From: Lachnospiraceae bacterium
GTDB lineage: Bacteria; Bacillota; Clostridia; Lachnospirales; Lachnospiraceae
NCBI GenBank assembly: GCA_029053015.1
Contig: JAIDHX010000037.1
Location: 1-64,000 of the forward strand
DNA length: 64,000 nucleotides
Direction: 5' to 3'
A program made the translations under genes and the position numbers. The notes below the pieces were generated by a model. The model was not told the DNA's origin, ran no database searches, and saw nothing but the letters and a program-made list of their open reading frames with translations. Below, piece by piece: positions 63,393 through 64,000 of the stretch; within the stretch, counting starts at the first letter, position 1, and each line of letters starts with the position of its first letter.

Positions 63393-64000
63393 ATGGGAGT
63401 ATGGAACCCTTGGCGTGGTTGTCATAGATACAGTACAGGCTGTAAATATTGCTATATCCATAAAGGGGATTATAAAAGGGGAATTGATACAAATATTGTT
63501 ATGAAAACAGAAAAATTTTACGCCCCTATTGAAAAAACAAAAAATGGAGCTTATAAAATGAAATCCGGTCAAACGGTTTATGTGTGCTTTTCATCAGATT
63601 TCTTAATAGAGGACGCTGATAAGTGGCGTACTGAATGTTGGGAAATGATACGGGAACGCTCCGACTTACATTTTCTTTTTCTGACAAAGCGGATTGAAAG
63701 ATTTTTGGATTGTATTCCGCACGATTGGAAAGATGGGTACGACAATGTTACGGTTGGCTGCACGATTGAAAATCAAGAAAACGCAGATTACCGCCTGGGC
63801 ATTTTTTCCGGACTGCCTATTAAACACAAAAATATCATTTGCCAGCCGCTACTTGAAAACATCACTCTCTCTGACTATTTACACGATATAGAATTGGTTG
63901 TTGTCGGCGGGGAGTCTGACAAAAATGCAAGACCGCTTAACTATGACTGGGTATTGCAGATACGGCAGCAATGTATTTCCCATAACGTACATTTTGAGTT
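63393..64000 (+). CDS. DUF5131 family protein (phage Gp37/Gp68-like), partial
   Basis: The first 202 codons are visible, and the gene runs off the window. The product begins MGVWNPWRGCHRYSTGCKYCYI, with the CxxxxxxCxxC pattern of this family, and has FLTKRIERF, VTVGCTIENQENADYR and ELVVVGGESDKNARPLNYDWV. The cysteine cluster suggests an iron-sulfur, radical-SAM-like enzyme, but its reaction is unknown. Members are common in phages and mobile regions. Base composition is visibly more AT-rich than in the upstream genes, suggesting transfer. The ATG at 63393 follows GGGAGGTATATTT. Confidence 0.85.
   Translation, partial: MGVWNPWRGCHRYSTGCKYCYIHKGDYKRGIDTNIVMKTEKFYAPIEKTKNGAYKMKSGQTVYVCFSSDFLIEDADKWRTECWEMIRERSDLHFLFLTKRIERFLDCIPHDWKDGYDNVTVGCTIENQENADYRLGIFSGLPIKHKNIICQPLLENITLSDYLHDIELVVVGGESDKNARPLNYDWVLQIRQQCISHNVHFE

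Overview
This window looks like chromosomal DNA of a motile, Gram-positive anaerobe of the class Clostridia, most likely the family Lachnospiraceae. The grounds are a single large fla/che operon of Clostridia type (FliY with CheC-like sites, cheC and cheD, motAB inside the operon, a PilZ brake, fliA near the end), CodY next to topA, a FabK-type fatty-acid synthesis cluster, GGAGG ribosome binding sites and moderate GC. The family assignment is inference. Every supported gene is on the + strand and coding density is high. I see no rRNA, tRNA, CRISPR array or insertion sequence.

Layout. (1) 1-949: the end of pgk, then tpiA (glycolysis). (2) 1203-13375: a type IV pilus or pseudopilus locus with extension ATPase, inner-membrane core protein, major pilin, prepilin peptidase, a fused PilM-PilN protein, PilO, and four pilin-like or PilX-like proteins, the last one very large. 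No retraction ATPase (PilT) is present. A strong terminator closes the locus. (3) 13625-16651: topA and codY. (4) 16878-52078: about 35 kb of flagellar and chemotaxis genes, flgB to fliA, followed by fapA and three small genes. (5) 52304-54093: rpsB and tsf, with their own promoter. (6) 54297-61968: fabK-fabD-fabG-fabF-fabZ-accDA-fabH and a MarR-family regulator resembling FabT, behind a strong promoter and four tandem operator-like palindromes. (7) 61965-64000: a dCMP deaminase, a membrane protein with a zinc ribbon and a nuclease-toxin-like C-terminus, and the start of a DUF5131 (phage Gp37/Gp68-like) gene that runs off the end.

How the genes work together. The pilus ATPase carries an MshEN-type motif and the flagellar operon encodes a PilZ protein, so both surface machines could respond to cyclic di-GMP. 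CodY sits immediately before the flagellar operon, as in Bacillus, and may link nutrient state to motility. The fatty-acid cluster appears to be controlled by a repressor encoded at its own 3' end and acting on the operator array at its 5' end.

The points most worth a second look are the four-fold, 16-bp-phased operator array before fabK, the PilM-PilN fusion, the 824-residue pilin-like protein, the helical surface-type module appended to FlgD, the AccD-AccA fusion, and the zinc-ribbon membrane protein with a BECR-nuclease-like tail.
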